Assembly (NCBI GenBank): GCA_934047225.1
Contig: OW204012.1
Coordinates: 2,852,001 to 2,916,000 of the forward strand
DNA length: 64,000 bases
Direction: 5' to 3'
Source of the DNA: Ypsolopha sequella
Taxonomy: Eukaryota > Arthropoda > Insecta > Lepidoptera > Ypsolophidae
The notes beneath the pieces are model-generated. The model had not been told where the DNA came from, did no database searches, and was given only the letters and a program-made list of their open reading frames with translations. Numbering within the stretch: the stretch's first letter is position 1; every line of letters starts with the position of its first letter. Made by a program: the position numbers and the translations under genes. This document shows positions 53,942 to 64,000 of the stretch, piece after piece.

Positions 53942-54896
53942 AAAACAAATAGAATATAATGTTAGAAGTTTTAGAGAGCAAACCCTTATACTTAGGCTCA
54001 AGTAAGTTTAGTTTTAATAAAATTTATTATATAACTAGATTATATATAATTAGGTTCCATAATCAAACCTATAACCGGTAGTTTAAACCAGGAATATGCA
54101 AATTCAATTAGATAAGAACAAACAGCATTTAGCTAATTTAGTCGATTTAAGCAAGTAAAAGTATTACAAAATAGATTAGATACTATTTATATTTACTTGC
54201 AAATAGAAAGCGGTCTCCAACTACTCTATAATAAACTGTCCACCTTAGAAAATGCAATAACCTTTGCAAACCTAGGTATTTTGCATCCAAGCATCGTAGA
54301 TCCGATCCACATGATAGCCGAGCTGAAGAATATTCGAAATGAAAACATGCAATTACCGTATACGCCCATGTTATTAAATATCCACTTATTATAGAAGACC
54401 ATAACTGTCAAAGCTTACGGTACTAATGAAACACTTAACCTTATATTAGAAATTCCTTTGTTTTCAAAACAATTGTATACATTATAGCACTTGTACCCCA
54501 TCCCTAATAAAGAAAATATCCTGTTGATACCTAAAAATCCATACCTTATCTTGGGAAGTAACGAGTTTGCATACCCCCTAGAGCCCTGCGTTTACATCAC
54601 CGATGAAGAAAGAATATGTAAACACATACAATGGAAACCGCTCCGGAACAGCAATGATTGCATCGCACAACTAATACAACACCAACAATCGCACAACTGC
54701 ACCTACGCACAGGCATCATTTCAATACATATCATTCAACAAATTCACGAAAACAGCTGGTTGGTGGTAACCAGAAGGAAGGTAATCAGATCATGTTGGAG
54801 CCGTACCTCTCCAGAGTCGCTGCAGATGCAATCGCCGACCCCAGCAGATCCACAGCAACCCTTACCATCGGCACGCCTCACTCTTAAGGGGGGAGG
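53942..54896 (+). pseudogene. errantivirus-like env remnant
   Basis: Two short frames, about 54190-54394 and 54491-54769, resemble the C-terminal part of insect errantivirus Env (an ENAITFANLGILHP segment, then IPNKENILLIP). They are in different frames, broken by stops, and the N-terminal part with its signal peptide and most of the surface region is missing. The gene is dead. The assignment rests on motif pattern and gene order only. Confidence 0.65.
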
Positions 54897-55060
54897 AGTT
54901 ACGAAAGCGTACATACCGCTACGGTCATCCTAGTTATAAGTATCAATTAAGATTAAGTTTCAATGTTTGTTTATGAAATAATAAAGTCAGTCTCTGTTAG
55001 ATCGCCATAGCGAACACATGTCTTTTAAAAAACCCTTCTGTCCAATCCTCAAAGTTAACT
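54897..55060 (+). repeat. errantivirus-like 3' LTR
   Basis: 164 bp directly after the purine tract AAGGGGGGAGG. Followed by CGCC, the target duplication. Confidence 0.92.
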
Positions 55061-55245
55061 CGCCTTAAGGCGTTTTATGCTGTGAAAGTGATGCCAATGT
55101 TGAAAAAAAAAATATTACTAGAATAATTATTGAAAATTTGCTCAAGTAAATGCGTAGATACAGCAATGAACTATTTTTAAATAGCATGGTTTTTGTAGAC
55201 AACGTCTTTGATGAGCTAAAATTTTATTTTTGCTAAAAACGGCCG
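55061..55245 (+). repeat. half of the TTAA foldback family of 10.9 kb
   Basis: After CGCC it reads TTAAGGCGTTTTATGCTG and follows one arm of 10940-11311 to the central AAAACGGCCGC at about 55245; the second arm is missing. Confidence 0.7.
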
Positions 55246-55545
55246 CATGAATGAGACAACATTAGGCTAACAGCAACATTAATTTAATTATTGAAAAGTG
55301 TCAGCTGTAAAAAATCATTACGAATCTTATCATGGAAATGGATGGCATTTAGGACGAACTGTTTTTTAAAACATATTTTGGTTATCAAACTGACAATAAA
55401 ACAAAATTTAATACATAGATGTAGAACTTTGAAATTAACTTTTAAACAAATAACAAATAATGGAAATAGCTATTGAGTTACAGGAACTATGAACTCATGA
55501 GTCTGTCAGAAAATTTTGGCAATTTCATATGTAAAGACCTATTAT
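55246..55545 (+). repeat. dispersed repeat, inverted relative of 14320-14760
   Basis: See 14320-14760; the match includes GAATGAGACAACATTA and CATATGTAAAGACCTA. No coding capacity. Confidence 0.6.
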
Positions 55546-55859
55546 TAAGCTTTCTTAGTCTCTTTGTTTTGTACTTCAGGTCACAGAGGAAATAACTAAA
55601 TATCCACTGTAAAAAGAAATTAACAAGAAAGATACTCTCGTCTCGCGGCAATAAAGTGCATTTCAGCTCGCACAGCCTACCCTTCAAGGCTACCTCTCTT
55701 TCTATCGCGTAACTCCATCCCTTCTTCACCCACTGAATGCTCCGCGCCAGGGCGGGCCGCCGATGTTTTTAGCCTTGACAGAGTATCTTTTAAAAGATAC
55801 CTACCATACTACTACGCTGCGGCTGCGCTGGCTCGTCATTTTATTTATGGATATAATAA

Positions 55860-56240
55860 GTAGGAAGTGAGGAGAGACCTGGCGCTACTAATTTATCTTT
55901 TTAAAGTTTTGCGAGGTATATTGTTCAATCCGCGGTTGCTAGCGTCCTTGAAGCTGTTTGTGCCGGATAACTATCTTCGCGCGAGAAATCACAAGTTGTT
56001 TTGCGTGCAGCATGCGCGCACTAACGTTCTTAAAGAGTCACCTGTTGTAAAGGCACTCCATCTTTTCAACAGAATCGACAACCTTACTGGTACCGATTTG
56101 TTTAGTTGTTCTTTGACGGAGTTCACAAAAACTGCTTTAAATATAATTTGTTACCAATCGCATTAGGTTATCCTGTAAAGATTGTGTAGTATAAATGTAA
56201 ATAATAAATAAATAAATAAAAAATAAATAAAATAAAAAAT
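55860..56240 (+). pseudogene. LINE RT C-terminus and tail
   Basis: The + strand frame 55867-56166 (RRDLALLIYLFKVLRG, then KLFVPDNYLRARNH and ARTNVLKESPV) matches the C-terminal segment of jockey/CR1-like RT ORFs. It ends near 56240 in an AATA-rich tail. 5' truncated; inactive. Confidence 0.7.
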
Positions 56241-56384
56241 GTATCTCGTGTTATTCGAGTATTTGTGTATGTGATTAGTTTAAGTGTTGGAAACCCCATT
56301 ATTCGGGGTTTTAAGTAACGATTAAGCTACGGGCCTACTCCCGTCTAGCTACACCCACTTCACTGCGTCCGCCTGCAGCGAGAC

Positions 56385-56462
56385 CGGGCTCTTCTGAGAA
56401 CCCGCTCTTCTGAGAACCCGCCCTTCTGAGAACCCGCTCTTCCGTGGAAAAACCAGCTCTTC
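56385..56462. repeat. short tandem repeat, 17-bp unit
   Basis: GAGAACCCGCTCTTCT-type units occur about four times, in a GC-richer patch of the intron. Confidence 0.75.
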
Positions 56463-56906
56463 TGTGTCCGTCGTCTGCGAAGCTGTCCGTTCTAGGAGAG
56501 TGTTGTGCGGTACCCTTAGCCCTTTGTAATTAATGTTGACCGTAATCAGACAAAGAACTGCGACCCTGTTTTCCTAAAGTAAATTTAAAAAAAACGATTG
56601 CAAGTGATTATATCTATTTTTTAAATTTAATACTTATACAAGATGTCTTATAAATATAGTTCCTAAATAATAAATTATGTTTTATTTATAATCTAAAGTA
56701 AAATGTAACATTGGCCGACCAGGTCCTCTAAAAAGGCCGTTTTGCATTAATGAAATTATGATCTAATGTCTTCTCTTTTACACGCGTGGAAAAACTCTGA
56801 CTATATCCTACTTTCAAATCATTTTATGATTCACCCAAGTCAGCCTTTTTAGATTCCCTGTTCAGGCCAGTTCACGTGCATAAACATGCATAAGAGGTGT
56901 ACTCAC

Positions 56907-57042
56907 GCAGCATGGGCTCGCCGGTGGAGAGTCTCGCGCACTGCACGAGGCACTTCTTGTACAGCAGGAAGAGGTCCGCGCAGGAGGCGAGCACACAGCC
57001 CGGCGCGGATGTCGACTCGCCGGTATTACCTTCACGAGCCTC
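56907..57042 (-). CDS. Vps53: VPS53, internal exon
   Basis: 136 bp, minus strand, from a GTTTGCAG acceptor to a CTGC/GTGAGT donor; phase 0 in, phase 1 out. It encodes CVLASCADLFLLYKKCLVQC and ARLSTGEPML, the most conserved block of the VPS53 middle region (vertebrate version: LPSCADLFVYYKKCMVQC). Joins 59649-59771 upstream and 48084-48231 downstream in phase; the 8.7-kb downstream intron holds the errantivirus-like element. Confidence 0.95.
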
Positions 57043-57078
57043 CTGCAAACACAACTTGTGTTTTTAGGGTTCCGTACC

Positions 57079-57195
57079 TTAAGGCGATATGTTAAAGTTT
57101 TAGCGTCCCTGTTATACTCCATATGCGAAAAAACCCTCACTGCGAGAGGGACGGATTCGTGGAAAAGTAGGAAAAAGTCGGTTTTTTATTGTTTT
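57079..57195 (+). repeat. TTAA MITE, GGCGATATG family, copy 3 (truncated)
   Basis: Starts TTAAGGCGATATG and matches the first 115 bp of 27471-27893, then ends in a T-rich stretch. It lies 36 bp upstream (by gene direction) of the acceptor of exon 57042-56907. Confidence 0.7.
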
Positions 57196-58009
57196 CTTTT
57201 TCTTTGTGTTATTCTGTTTTTTTTTTATTTTCCTGTGTAATATGATGTTGTGTTTTAATGAAACCCAGTTCTGAAATAAATGTTTTTTTATTTTTTATTT
57301 ATTGTTTTAGATTAAATTAAAAAAAAATACTTACGAGTCAAACATCGCAGATGTTTCTAGATTAATTAGAATTTTAAATGGAAACTTTACGATGGCACCA
57401 TACACAATACATAGGTAATAAGGTTTTTTTGAATAACTATTGACTGAATTTTGAATTTAAGTGTCCTGTTTCGATTAATTAAGGCGGGTTTTTCACAATC
57501 CGGCTGCGAAACCGCTCTTAAAGACTTTCGATTTCATATTTCATGATATGGCTAATTTACGACAAGCCCACGATATAAACATTGAGTACGAAAATAATAA
57601 TTTGAAACGTTTATACCATGTCCGGTTAAATATCAATCAATCAATCAATAATGTTTATTACATTCCACAAATGGTATTACTTTTGTAGACCCTGCTGGGC
57701 ACAGCAATCTGACGTAGGAGAGGTGAAGAAATTAATAGTGTTTAATTAGTAGGCAATTTGTAACAATATAATTAAATATTAAGTATGTAATATGTAATAT
57801 ACGTATTAGATTTGTTTATTTAAATAAAGTGGTTAGTTTTGTCAGACAGTTTTAAGAAGGAAGGTTATCTGTAAGGTAAATAAAGTCAGGGCAAGGTCAT
57901 CCACGTACCATTTCGTAGCTCTTCAAAATTTGTCTTTAATACAAATAGTTACCTAATGAAACGTTAGAAAAGTTAATATATTTTATTTATTTTAGATTTA
58001 CATATTCCA
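57196..58009. other. Vps53 intron, low complexity
   Basis: AT-rich. A CAAT repeat at 57635-57650 next to AATGTTTATTACATTCCACA looks like the tail of a minus-strand LINE. Nothing else recognised. Confidence 0.4.
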
Positions 58010-58345
58010 TCCATCCACCTAGTTCGTCCACTGCTGGACATAAGCCTTTCCAGGACTTTGCCACTCCCGGCGGTCATCCTGGAAGAATTGCCCATACTCA
58101 CACACGCTGGGCAGGCGGGTTGGTGAGCGCGGTGCTGGAACCCTCGCACCAGTGACGCTGCTGCCCGTCACCAGTCTGTTCCATATAAGGCCCGGCTATT
58201 AGGGATGGATATACCGCTATCCATCGGTCCCAGACATGGTGGGCCTCCTGGTTTTTTGCCTGTGAGCTGTCCTCTTACTCTCCCCCGAATTACTTCGAGG
58301 GGGTCTCCAAATAAGATGGTGGTATCTCCACAGTCGAGCCCGGCA
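58010..58345 (-). repeat. RTE-like LINE 3' end, longer copy
   Basis: Minus-strand relative of 41410-41640 with the same CCCCTCGAAGTAATTCGGG start and CAGCAGTGGACGAACTAGG end. It has an extra middle part containing CTCGCACCAGTGACG, which also resembles part of the BEL/Pao LTR in this window. Confidence 0.65.
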
Positions 58346-58784
58346 TCAGCTCTCCCACATGTTATCTTATTATATACTTATTAATCGACTACAATTTATT
58401 TATTTTTCTTATCATTTGTATGTATTTTACACTTTACGCTTTTTACTTTAAGTTTGATATTGTTATAATCAGATGATGTTATGTTTAGATTATTATGTTA
58501 TAGTTATTAGTTTTAATTTTAGTAGGATCCAGCAGAATACCAGCGCTGTGGCTTCGGCTTTGGCATTAAGCTGAGCTGGACTCCTTTTTCATAACCACAG
58601 AATATGGCTATTTGGTTTGTAATTTTTTTTTCTGTGGTGTTTGAAACAAAGCTCTTTTCTTTCTTTCTTTCTTCACTACATAGTATAAAACAACAGACCA
58701 CATTGGAGGCAGGCTGTGAACACTAAGGTGTATGCTTTCGAGTCGATTAGACGCGCTGAGCTCGACACAAAACGAGACCAGCCC

Positions 58785-59012
58785 CTCTATTATGTATCTT
58801 TAGTTGCCAACTGGACTAGGTGCCTATCATCAAAAACATAGCTAAAAACGGAACTTGAAAAATTGCCATTAGTGGGTATTGAACTACTTACGAACTGTGT
58901 CGTCACTTCAAGTGCGAACATATCCTTAAACAATCGGAATTCGATAGTATATCTATGTTTTTGATGATAGACACCCAGTTCAGATGGCAACTAAAGATAC
59001 ATAATAGGCCCT
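58785..59012. repeat. foldback MITE, CCTATTATGTATC family, copy 3
   Basis: Closest to copy 1; ends CTATTATGTATCTTTAGTTG and its inverse GCAACTAAAGATACATAATA. Inserted in a Vps53 intron. Confidence 0.8.
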
Positions 59013-59022
59013 CAGCTTAAGG

Positions 59023-59200
59023 CCCGACCACCAGTGGCCATCAATTATAATATAGTTGGAGGGGTGCTGACGTGCAGTGAATGTGGTCGCACGTTCACTG
59101 CAAAAATCGTCTACGTCAGCCACGTGAGGGCTCATCAGCGCCGCTCTCAGCAGTGACAGTCGCTGTGACCGAAAACGGCCTTGAAGAATTGAGAATTGAG
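59023..59200 (+). pseudogene. transposon-derived C2H2 finger fragment
   Basis: A + strand frame at about 59068-59155 reads [17 protein letters not shown] then SHVRAHQRR and stop: one C-x2-C-x12-H-x3-H finger. Fingers of this type end the ORFs of some lepidopteran LINEs; with no acceptor or further coding nearby it is more likely a LINE remnant than an exon. Confidence 0.55.
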
Positions 59201-59239
59201 TATAAAACAAAGTCGCTTCCCGCTGTCTGTCCCTATGTA

Positions 59240-59632
59240 TGCTTAGATGTTTGAAAATACGCAACGGATTTTGATGCGGTTTTTTTAACAGAAAGAGTGA
59301 TTCAAGAAGAAGGTTTATATGTACTTACAACAAAGAATTTTCAGAACTTGATTTGTTTAGGCATAGTTTAAATTCATTTAAATATAAGTTAAGTCGAGCA
59401 TTGCTTGACGAATAACTCTTTAAATAAAATGTATTTTCAGTTACCTAGTTAAGATTACATAATTAAGATTTGTAAATTATAATGTGAAGTGTTATATTTA
59501 TATAAATAACTGGATATCCAAGTCCAATAGTAACTCACTAATGTAACTTAATAATACTTGTATAAGACTGTTTGTATCCGAAATAAATAAATGTATAATA
59601 CATGCCCGTGCGAAGCCGGGGCGGGTCGCTAG
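59240..59632 (+). mobile_element. Helitron-like element, 3' end with internal insert
   Basis: ACGCAACGGATTTTGATGCGG near 59260 and the end CCCGTGCGAAGCCGGGGCGGG... CTAG (59629-59632) before T are typical of common lepidopteran Helitron-like repeats. A LINE-tail-like piece with AATAAATAAATG (about 59330-59595) appears to be inserted. Confidence 0.5.
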
Positions 59633-59648
59633 TTCTTCTATATAGTAC

Positions 59649-59771
59649 CTGTATTAGTCTATCCATGAGAGTCTTCAAACTTTGGTCTAAAGAGGCGATG
59701 TAGAGCGGCAGATGTGGCTCGAAGCACGTACTTACAACGCCAATCCACACGTACTGGGAGGGGTTGCTACT
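59649..59771 (-). CDS. Vps53: VPS53, internal exon (most upstream found)
   Basis: 123 bp, exactly 41 codons, minus strand, between CTAATTTCAG and an ACAG/GTACTA donor. It encodes YVWIGVVSTCFEPHLPLYI and then SLDQSLKTLMDRLIQ, aligned with the CFEPHL..YIESQDKNLGELIDRF block of VPS53. The N-terminal two thirds of the protein must be encoded further upstream on the minus strand; I found no convincing exon between 59772 and 64000. Confidence 0.93.
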
Positions 59772-59888
59772 CTGAAATTAGTTGAAACATGGGTTCAAAT
59801 ATAAATCGTCACGTCAATCCACGGCCTATATTGTCAACGCAATGCCGGCCGCCTCTCTCACCATGCTGCCCTGTGTAAATTTAATTGT

Positions 59889-60240
59889 AATTTATGCTAC
59901 AAGGGCGAAAAGGAATAAATTACGAGGACGATAAACGTAACCGAGTAATTTATTGCTCTTACGCCCGTGTATCATACTACGTTTTTCAATGCATAGTGTG
60001 AGGAAAAAAAACAAATATAATCTTGTGAACCTTAAATTATGATTGGCTCAAAAGGAATGTATCCAGAGCCGTTAAACAGTGGAAAAAAAGTATAACATTT
60101 ATAGTACACAGGAAAGGTTGCAGGTTAGCCAACTTCTCGTAAATAAAAAAATAATAATAATAAAGCCCTAGGGCAAAATAATCGACTTTCTGTTTTGATG
60201 CATATTAAGTGGGCCTTTACGAGCACTTGCATTGAAAAAT
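59889..60240 (+). repeat. dispersed MITE, AAGGGCG family, copy 3
   Basis: Lacks the internal GATTTAAAACATGAG part present in copies 1 and 2; otherwise similar. Confidence 0.8.
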
Positions 60241-61084
60241 AGCTTTTATTGTTATGTTATGCACTGATTTAAATTTCTGAGATAAAAATGTTTATATGTT
60301 TTCCCGAGGTTGACTGGTAGAAATTTCTGATAGGAATAAGTCCGCCCTTGCCTTATATCTGTCCTTAGTATGTATATCTTATTTTTGTGCAATAAAAAAC
60401 AAAAACAAACAATAATCAACTACCATTACCATAAAAATAGTAAACTTAAAGATTTTTTTTTTTCAATATAATGTCCCCGTTTTACCATATTTTATCCCTA
60501 TTTATCATTCCCTATTCCATTACCCTTCTAACAACAAAAAATACAACGTTCCATCATAAATAACAAAAGGCACTGCACTTGCGTCCCATACAAAGACGCT
60601 AAGATTTTTTCAAGAAAAAAAAAATTTTTTTCTTTCTTTGTTTTTGTCGGTATATTTTGATCTATTTTCACCCTTTTTCGGATGTGCACTCTTACGAGGG
60701 AAACTTTATTACCTTTACCTTTTCATTATTACCTTTTCAGCATCATTTTCTGTCTTTTCCGAGCCGTTAGCAGCCACCTCGGTGCTCTCTGGTTCTGTTC
60801 CTGTTACAACAATGGTGGATTGTTTGAAAGCAGGGTCCGAAGTGATAATTTATCATTGATTACTATCAATGATAAATATCAATATACATATAGGTTGATT
60901 ATTATGTGATTTGTGATGATCGTGCGTTGTTCAAAGTGTATTTATTTTATGTTTTTCTACCTGTAAGTGTATTTTCTTGATCAAAACAGTTAGTTTGTAT
61001 GCTAATTCATAAAGGATTATAATCAAACTCAAATAAAACAGCCAAATCATGATAAAATATGTCTATTTCCTACACTTGGTCAAA
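60241..61084. other. non-coding AT-rich DNA
   Basis: No gene recognised. A small perfect-looking inverted motif at 60845-60880 (ATTTATCATTGAT / ATCAATGATAAAT) is the only structure seen. Confidence 0.4.
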
Positions 61085-61795
61085 TTCGGTCAAGTGGTGT
61101 ATTCAAATGTCTATAGAAGTGATGTATTCAAATGTATCTACAAATGGTGTATTCAAATGTCTATAGAAGTGATGTATTCAAATGTATCTACAAGTGGTGT
61201 ATTCAAATGTCTATAGAAGTGATGTATTCAAATGTATCTACAAGTGGTGTATTCAAATGTCTATAGAAGTGATGTATTCAAATGTATCTACAAGTGGTGT
61301 ATTCAAATGTCTATAGAAGTGATGTATTCAAATGTATCTACAAGTGGTGTATTCAAATGTCTATAGAAGTGATGTATTCAAATGTATATACAAGTGGTGT
61401 ATTCAAATGCCTATACAAGTGGTGTATTCAATTGCTATACAAGTGGTGTATTCAAATGTCTACACAAGTGGTGTATTCAAATGTCAATACAAGTGGTGTA
61501 TTCAATTGCTATACAAGTGGTGTATTCAAATGTCTATACAAGTGGTGTATTCAATTGCTTTACAAGTGGTGTATTCAAATGTCTACACAAGTGGTGTATT
61601 CAAATGTCTATATGAGTGATGTATTCATGTGTATATACAAGTGGTGTATTCAAATGTCTATAGAAGTGATTAATCAAATGTATATACAAGTGGTGTATTC
61701 AAATGTCTATAGAAGTGATGTATTCAAATGTATATACAAGTGGTGTATTCAAATGTCTATAGAAGTGATGTATTCAAAATGTCTGTACAAAAACC
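61085..61795 (+). repeat. minisatellite, 25-bp half-units, open in all three + frames
   Basis: About 28 half-units of 23-26 bp: GTATTCAAATGTCTATAGAAGT alternates with GTATTCAAATGTATCTACAAG in the left part (50-bp period), while the middle has CAATTGCTATACAAG variants. Because 25 is not a multiple of three and units lack stops, overlapping frames of 174, 95 and 77 codons arise. The repeated peptides (e.g. WCIQMSIEV) have no sign of being a real protein. Confidence 0.92.
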
Positions 61796-62821
61796 TGCAG
61801 GACTAAAATGTGCTCTATTCTGCTCTACATTATTCATTCATGATCTGGCCATCTAAAACAATCGCTAAGTACATAGTCTCCTATACAAATATATTGTTAT
61901 ATTCAACAACATTGGCGTGCGCTCCACGTGGACTCAACTCGCGCTCGCCTGTACACAGACACGGTGTTGTCAAAAGCATCCGTTCCCACGAGGAGGAGCT
62001 GTAAAAATAATTCCCTTCTCACATAGCAAAGGTTAATAAGTATAATCGATATTTTAGTCACGAAATTATGAACAAAAAATTAATAAAAGATTACCTTGAT
62101 TGTAAAATGTGTATAATTTATTTACACTACTTGCTTCTAACGTAAATGTTCAATACAATACAACTTTATTAGTAAACCATAAAAAAAAGGAACAGAAATA
62201 TAAATACTTAATTTTTAACTAACTTATTATGTAGCACAAACAGGCGGCCTTATCGCTTAAAGCGATCTCTTCCAGACAACCTTTGGGTGGTGGTGTAAAT
62301 GTTGACATGTAATACCAGTTAAAAAAGGATTGCTGGGCTTATATCTGTTTGATTATTATCGGACAATGTCTGATAAACATCACGATAATTATCAAGGGAT
62401 ATATCTAACCCTGTTTGAAAATTGAAAAAGGTTTTCTCTGAAAAGTATACGTATGTATGGTATGTATGGTCTTTAATTGTGTCATGCAATAGTTCGAGTC
62501 ATGCAGCTTATGAGTCTTAGCAACCTACTTCACATGAAGTGTTTTTGGTGGGATTTCATTTCGCTTTGTAATGATATTTTATACAGAGACCTACACCCCT
62601 CTTAATGAGAGGGTTGGAAGGTGATGGTTATTATTTTAAGTTTTTTTTTGTTTGCGCGCATGTCGACTCATTTTAGGTATTCATTTTTCCAAACTTTGCG
62701 TCTTCGTGCTTACCGCACCCACGGGGTACAGGGGTTGGCGGGCACGAGGTAGCTCGCGACTTAGTGTGCAGGGCCGTGCGCAAGGCAATCCAAGAACACA
62801 AGTACAATATTGACAACTTTA
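61796..62821. other. non-coding DNA
   Basis: A patch at 61915-62003 has an acceptor-like TTATTTTTACAG on the minus strand and an open frame, but its translation does not match VPS53, so I do not call an exon. The patch at 62700-62770 (CCCACGGGGTACAGGGGTTGG) resembles the inverse of 63335-63375. Confidence 0.35.
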
Positions 62822-63186
62822 ATAGTAGTTTATGCTACTAGGGCGAAAAGGAATAAATTACGAGGACGATTTAAAACACGAGCGTAGCGAGTTTTTCATT
62901 TTTACATTTTACATTTTTCAATGCATAGTGTGAGTAAATAAAATAAATATAATCTTGTGAACTTTAAATTATGATTGGCTCAAAAGGACTGTGTCCAGAG
63001 CCGTTAAACAGTGGAAAAAAAAAGTATAACATTTATGGTACATAGGAAAGGTTGCAGGTTAGCCAACTTCTAGTAAATAAATTTAAAAAATAATAATAAT
63101 AAAGCCCTAGGGAAAAATAATCGACTTTATGTTCGGTTTTGATGCATAAAATGTGGGCCTTTACGGGCACTTGCATTGAAAAATAT
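62822..63186 (+). repeat. dispersed MITE, AAGGGCG family, copy 4
   Basis: Same family as 8444-8846; lacks the block around CGTAACCGAGTAATT. Confidence 0.8.
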
Positions 63187-63229
63187 TATAGAGTCTACAA
63201 AAGAGATCCATTATATATCGGTTTATGCT

Positions 63230-63400
63230 ACCCATATCAATGGAGCGAGCTCCCCGGCGACTGGCCATCCGCCTTGGTCCGCCCCACGCGTCGTGCTCGC
63301 TCACCCTCCCGTCACATCATCCGCATCCCCTCCGAGACCCCGCCCGCCAACCCCTATACCCCGTGGGCGCGGTAGGCACGAAGTTGACAACCTATAGTAT
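63230..63400. other. GC-rich patch
   Basis: CpG-rich, open in several frames, no recognisable domain. Shares a short inverted similarity with 62700-62770; probably part of a repeat. Confidence 0.35.
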
Positions 63401-63534
63401 TATCCAGACCCAAGCTGAGGCTTCGAAAATACGACAAAACGCTTCGACAAAAGGTACGTAGTACCCTGTTTCTTTGACTAAGATTATAGCCATGTTCTTT
63501 AAATTTTGAACCTATAACAAGGTCTACACTTCTA

Positions 63535-63998
63535 CAGTGCGCGCCAATCTTTTAGTCGCCTCTGAATGAGTTACGAGTGCAAGCTTGCGCAGGTACAGTC
63601 GAGGAAACAATAATATCAGCGGTTGATTATTAAATGTTTACTATAAGTGGGAAGGTGTACTTGTTGTACCTACCTATTTAATTATTTATTCATTATTTTA
63701 GTGCAATCATAACTATATAAATAAAACGCATTAATATAAACACCATTTTCCTATATTGTAGTCTTAAAACGTTATAACGTCCGCGAGGCATATCAACAAC
63801 AATAAACTTTAACAAACTAAATCAACAAAACAACAAATAAAGGCAACCTGCTAAATGGCGAGCGGGGGGTGTGGTGCGCACGCAGGCGGGTGTGCTCCGC
63901 GCCCTCGCTCCTGTAACGTCCCCCTGACACCGTAAAACGGCTATTGCGTCGCCTCTTGCGGCTATCTTCAGAGGCGACTAAAAGATTGGCGCGCACTG
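63535..63998. mobile_element. TIR element, 31-bp perfect ends, TA-flanked
   Basis: Ends CAGTGCGCGCCAATCTTTTA (continuing to GTCGCCTCTGA) and its exact inverse; TA on both sides (63533-63534 and 63999-64000). 464 bp, GC-rich near the right end, no transposase. TA flanks suggest Tc1/mariner-type; CAGTG ends would also fit hAT, and the 8-bp test is impossible because the window ends here. Confidence 0.8.
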
Positions 63999-64000
63999 TA

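Larger units (their letters stand above)
48866..55060 (+). mobile_element. errantivirus-like Ty3/gypsy element, young but defective
   Basis: An insect endogenous retrovirus of the gypsy/17.6/TED type by layout. LTRs of 164 bp (48866-49029 and 54897-55060) look identical, starting AGTTACGAAAGC and ending AGTTAACT. A 4-bp CGCC duplication flanks it. The primer-binding site TGGCGCAGCC follows the 5' LTR, and AAGGGGGGAGG precedes the 3' LTR. gag is open, pol is frameshifted once, and the third gene is only in fragments. It lies in a Vps53 intron, antisense to the gene. Confidence 0.92.

Noticed and set aside
61915..62003. Possible minus-strand Vps53 upstream exon
   Set aside because: Good acceptor, but the translation (LLLVGTDAFDN...) does not match the VPS53 region expected before the CFEPHL block.
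63420..63465. Possible + strand exon (phase 0 to 1) ending at GTACGT
   Set aside because: Splice-like ends and an open 15-codon frame, but no similarity to exons B1/B2, and it would lie beyond the 5' side of the Vps53 exons on the other strand. Too short to support.

Overview
The window is eukaryotic nuclear DNA, almost certainly from a moth or butterfly. It is AT-rich, intron-containing and packed with transposable elements of the kinds usual in Lepidoptera: mariner, short Helitron-like ends, TTAA-flanked and hAT-like MITEs, CR1/jockey-like and RTE-like LINE tails, a Penelope-like fragment, a BEL/Pao element and an errantivirus-like Ty3/gypsy element. Only a few percent is host coding sequence. 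All calls come from reading the sequence by eye; no alignment or database search was run.

Host genes. (1) On the + strand, exons at 5566-5711, 7414-7492, 22272-22402, 25416-25491 and 28420-28478, plus a terminal exon at 11484-12268 with eight C2H2 fingers, belong to one or two zinc-finger genes. Intron phases alternate strictly (1 to 0, then 0 to 1), so the exons fit one modular gene in which the finger exon is one of several alternative ends, or tandem paralogues. The exon at 25416-25491 runs into a minisatellite of 26 units of about 71 bp (25444-27290). Each unit repeats the end of the exon together with its GTAAGG splice donor; this is the most unusual structure in the window. (2) On the - strand, five exons between 59771 and 42105 encode the C-terminal part of VPS53, a subunit of the GARP/EARP tethering complexes, with consistent phases and a terminal stop. 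(3) A 631-codon + strand ORF at 38002-39897 encodes an unrecognised protein with a tandemly duplicated domain of about 145 residues, possibly derived from a retroelement Gag.

Layout. 1-5.5 kb: Penelope remnant, a LINE cut by a mariner, a second LINE 3' end. 5.5-12.3 kb: first zinc-finger exons among MITEs. 12.3-22 kb: tandem repeats, foldback elements, THAP-domain remnants. 22-28.5 kb: second exon group and the donor minisatellite. 28.6-31.2 kb: GC-rich patch, large palindromes, LINE tail. 31.2-36.6 kb: BEL/Pao element with LTRs that look identical, an open gag and a gutted pol. 36.6-40 kb: TTAA element and the duplicated-domain ORF. 42-60 kb: Vps53, whose introns hold a triply interrupted LINE and the errantivirus-like element. 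60-64 kb: MITEs, a minisatellite open in three frames, and a TIR element ending at the window edge.

Many insertions are nested and can be ordered by their target-site duplications: mariner in a LINE (TA), hAT in a LINE (8 bp), BEL in a LINE tail (5 bp), errantivirus-like element in a TTAA element (4 bp). No tRNA, rRNA, CRISPR or bacterial-type features were seen.
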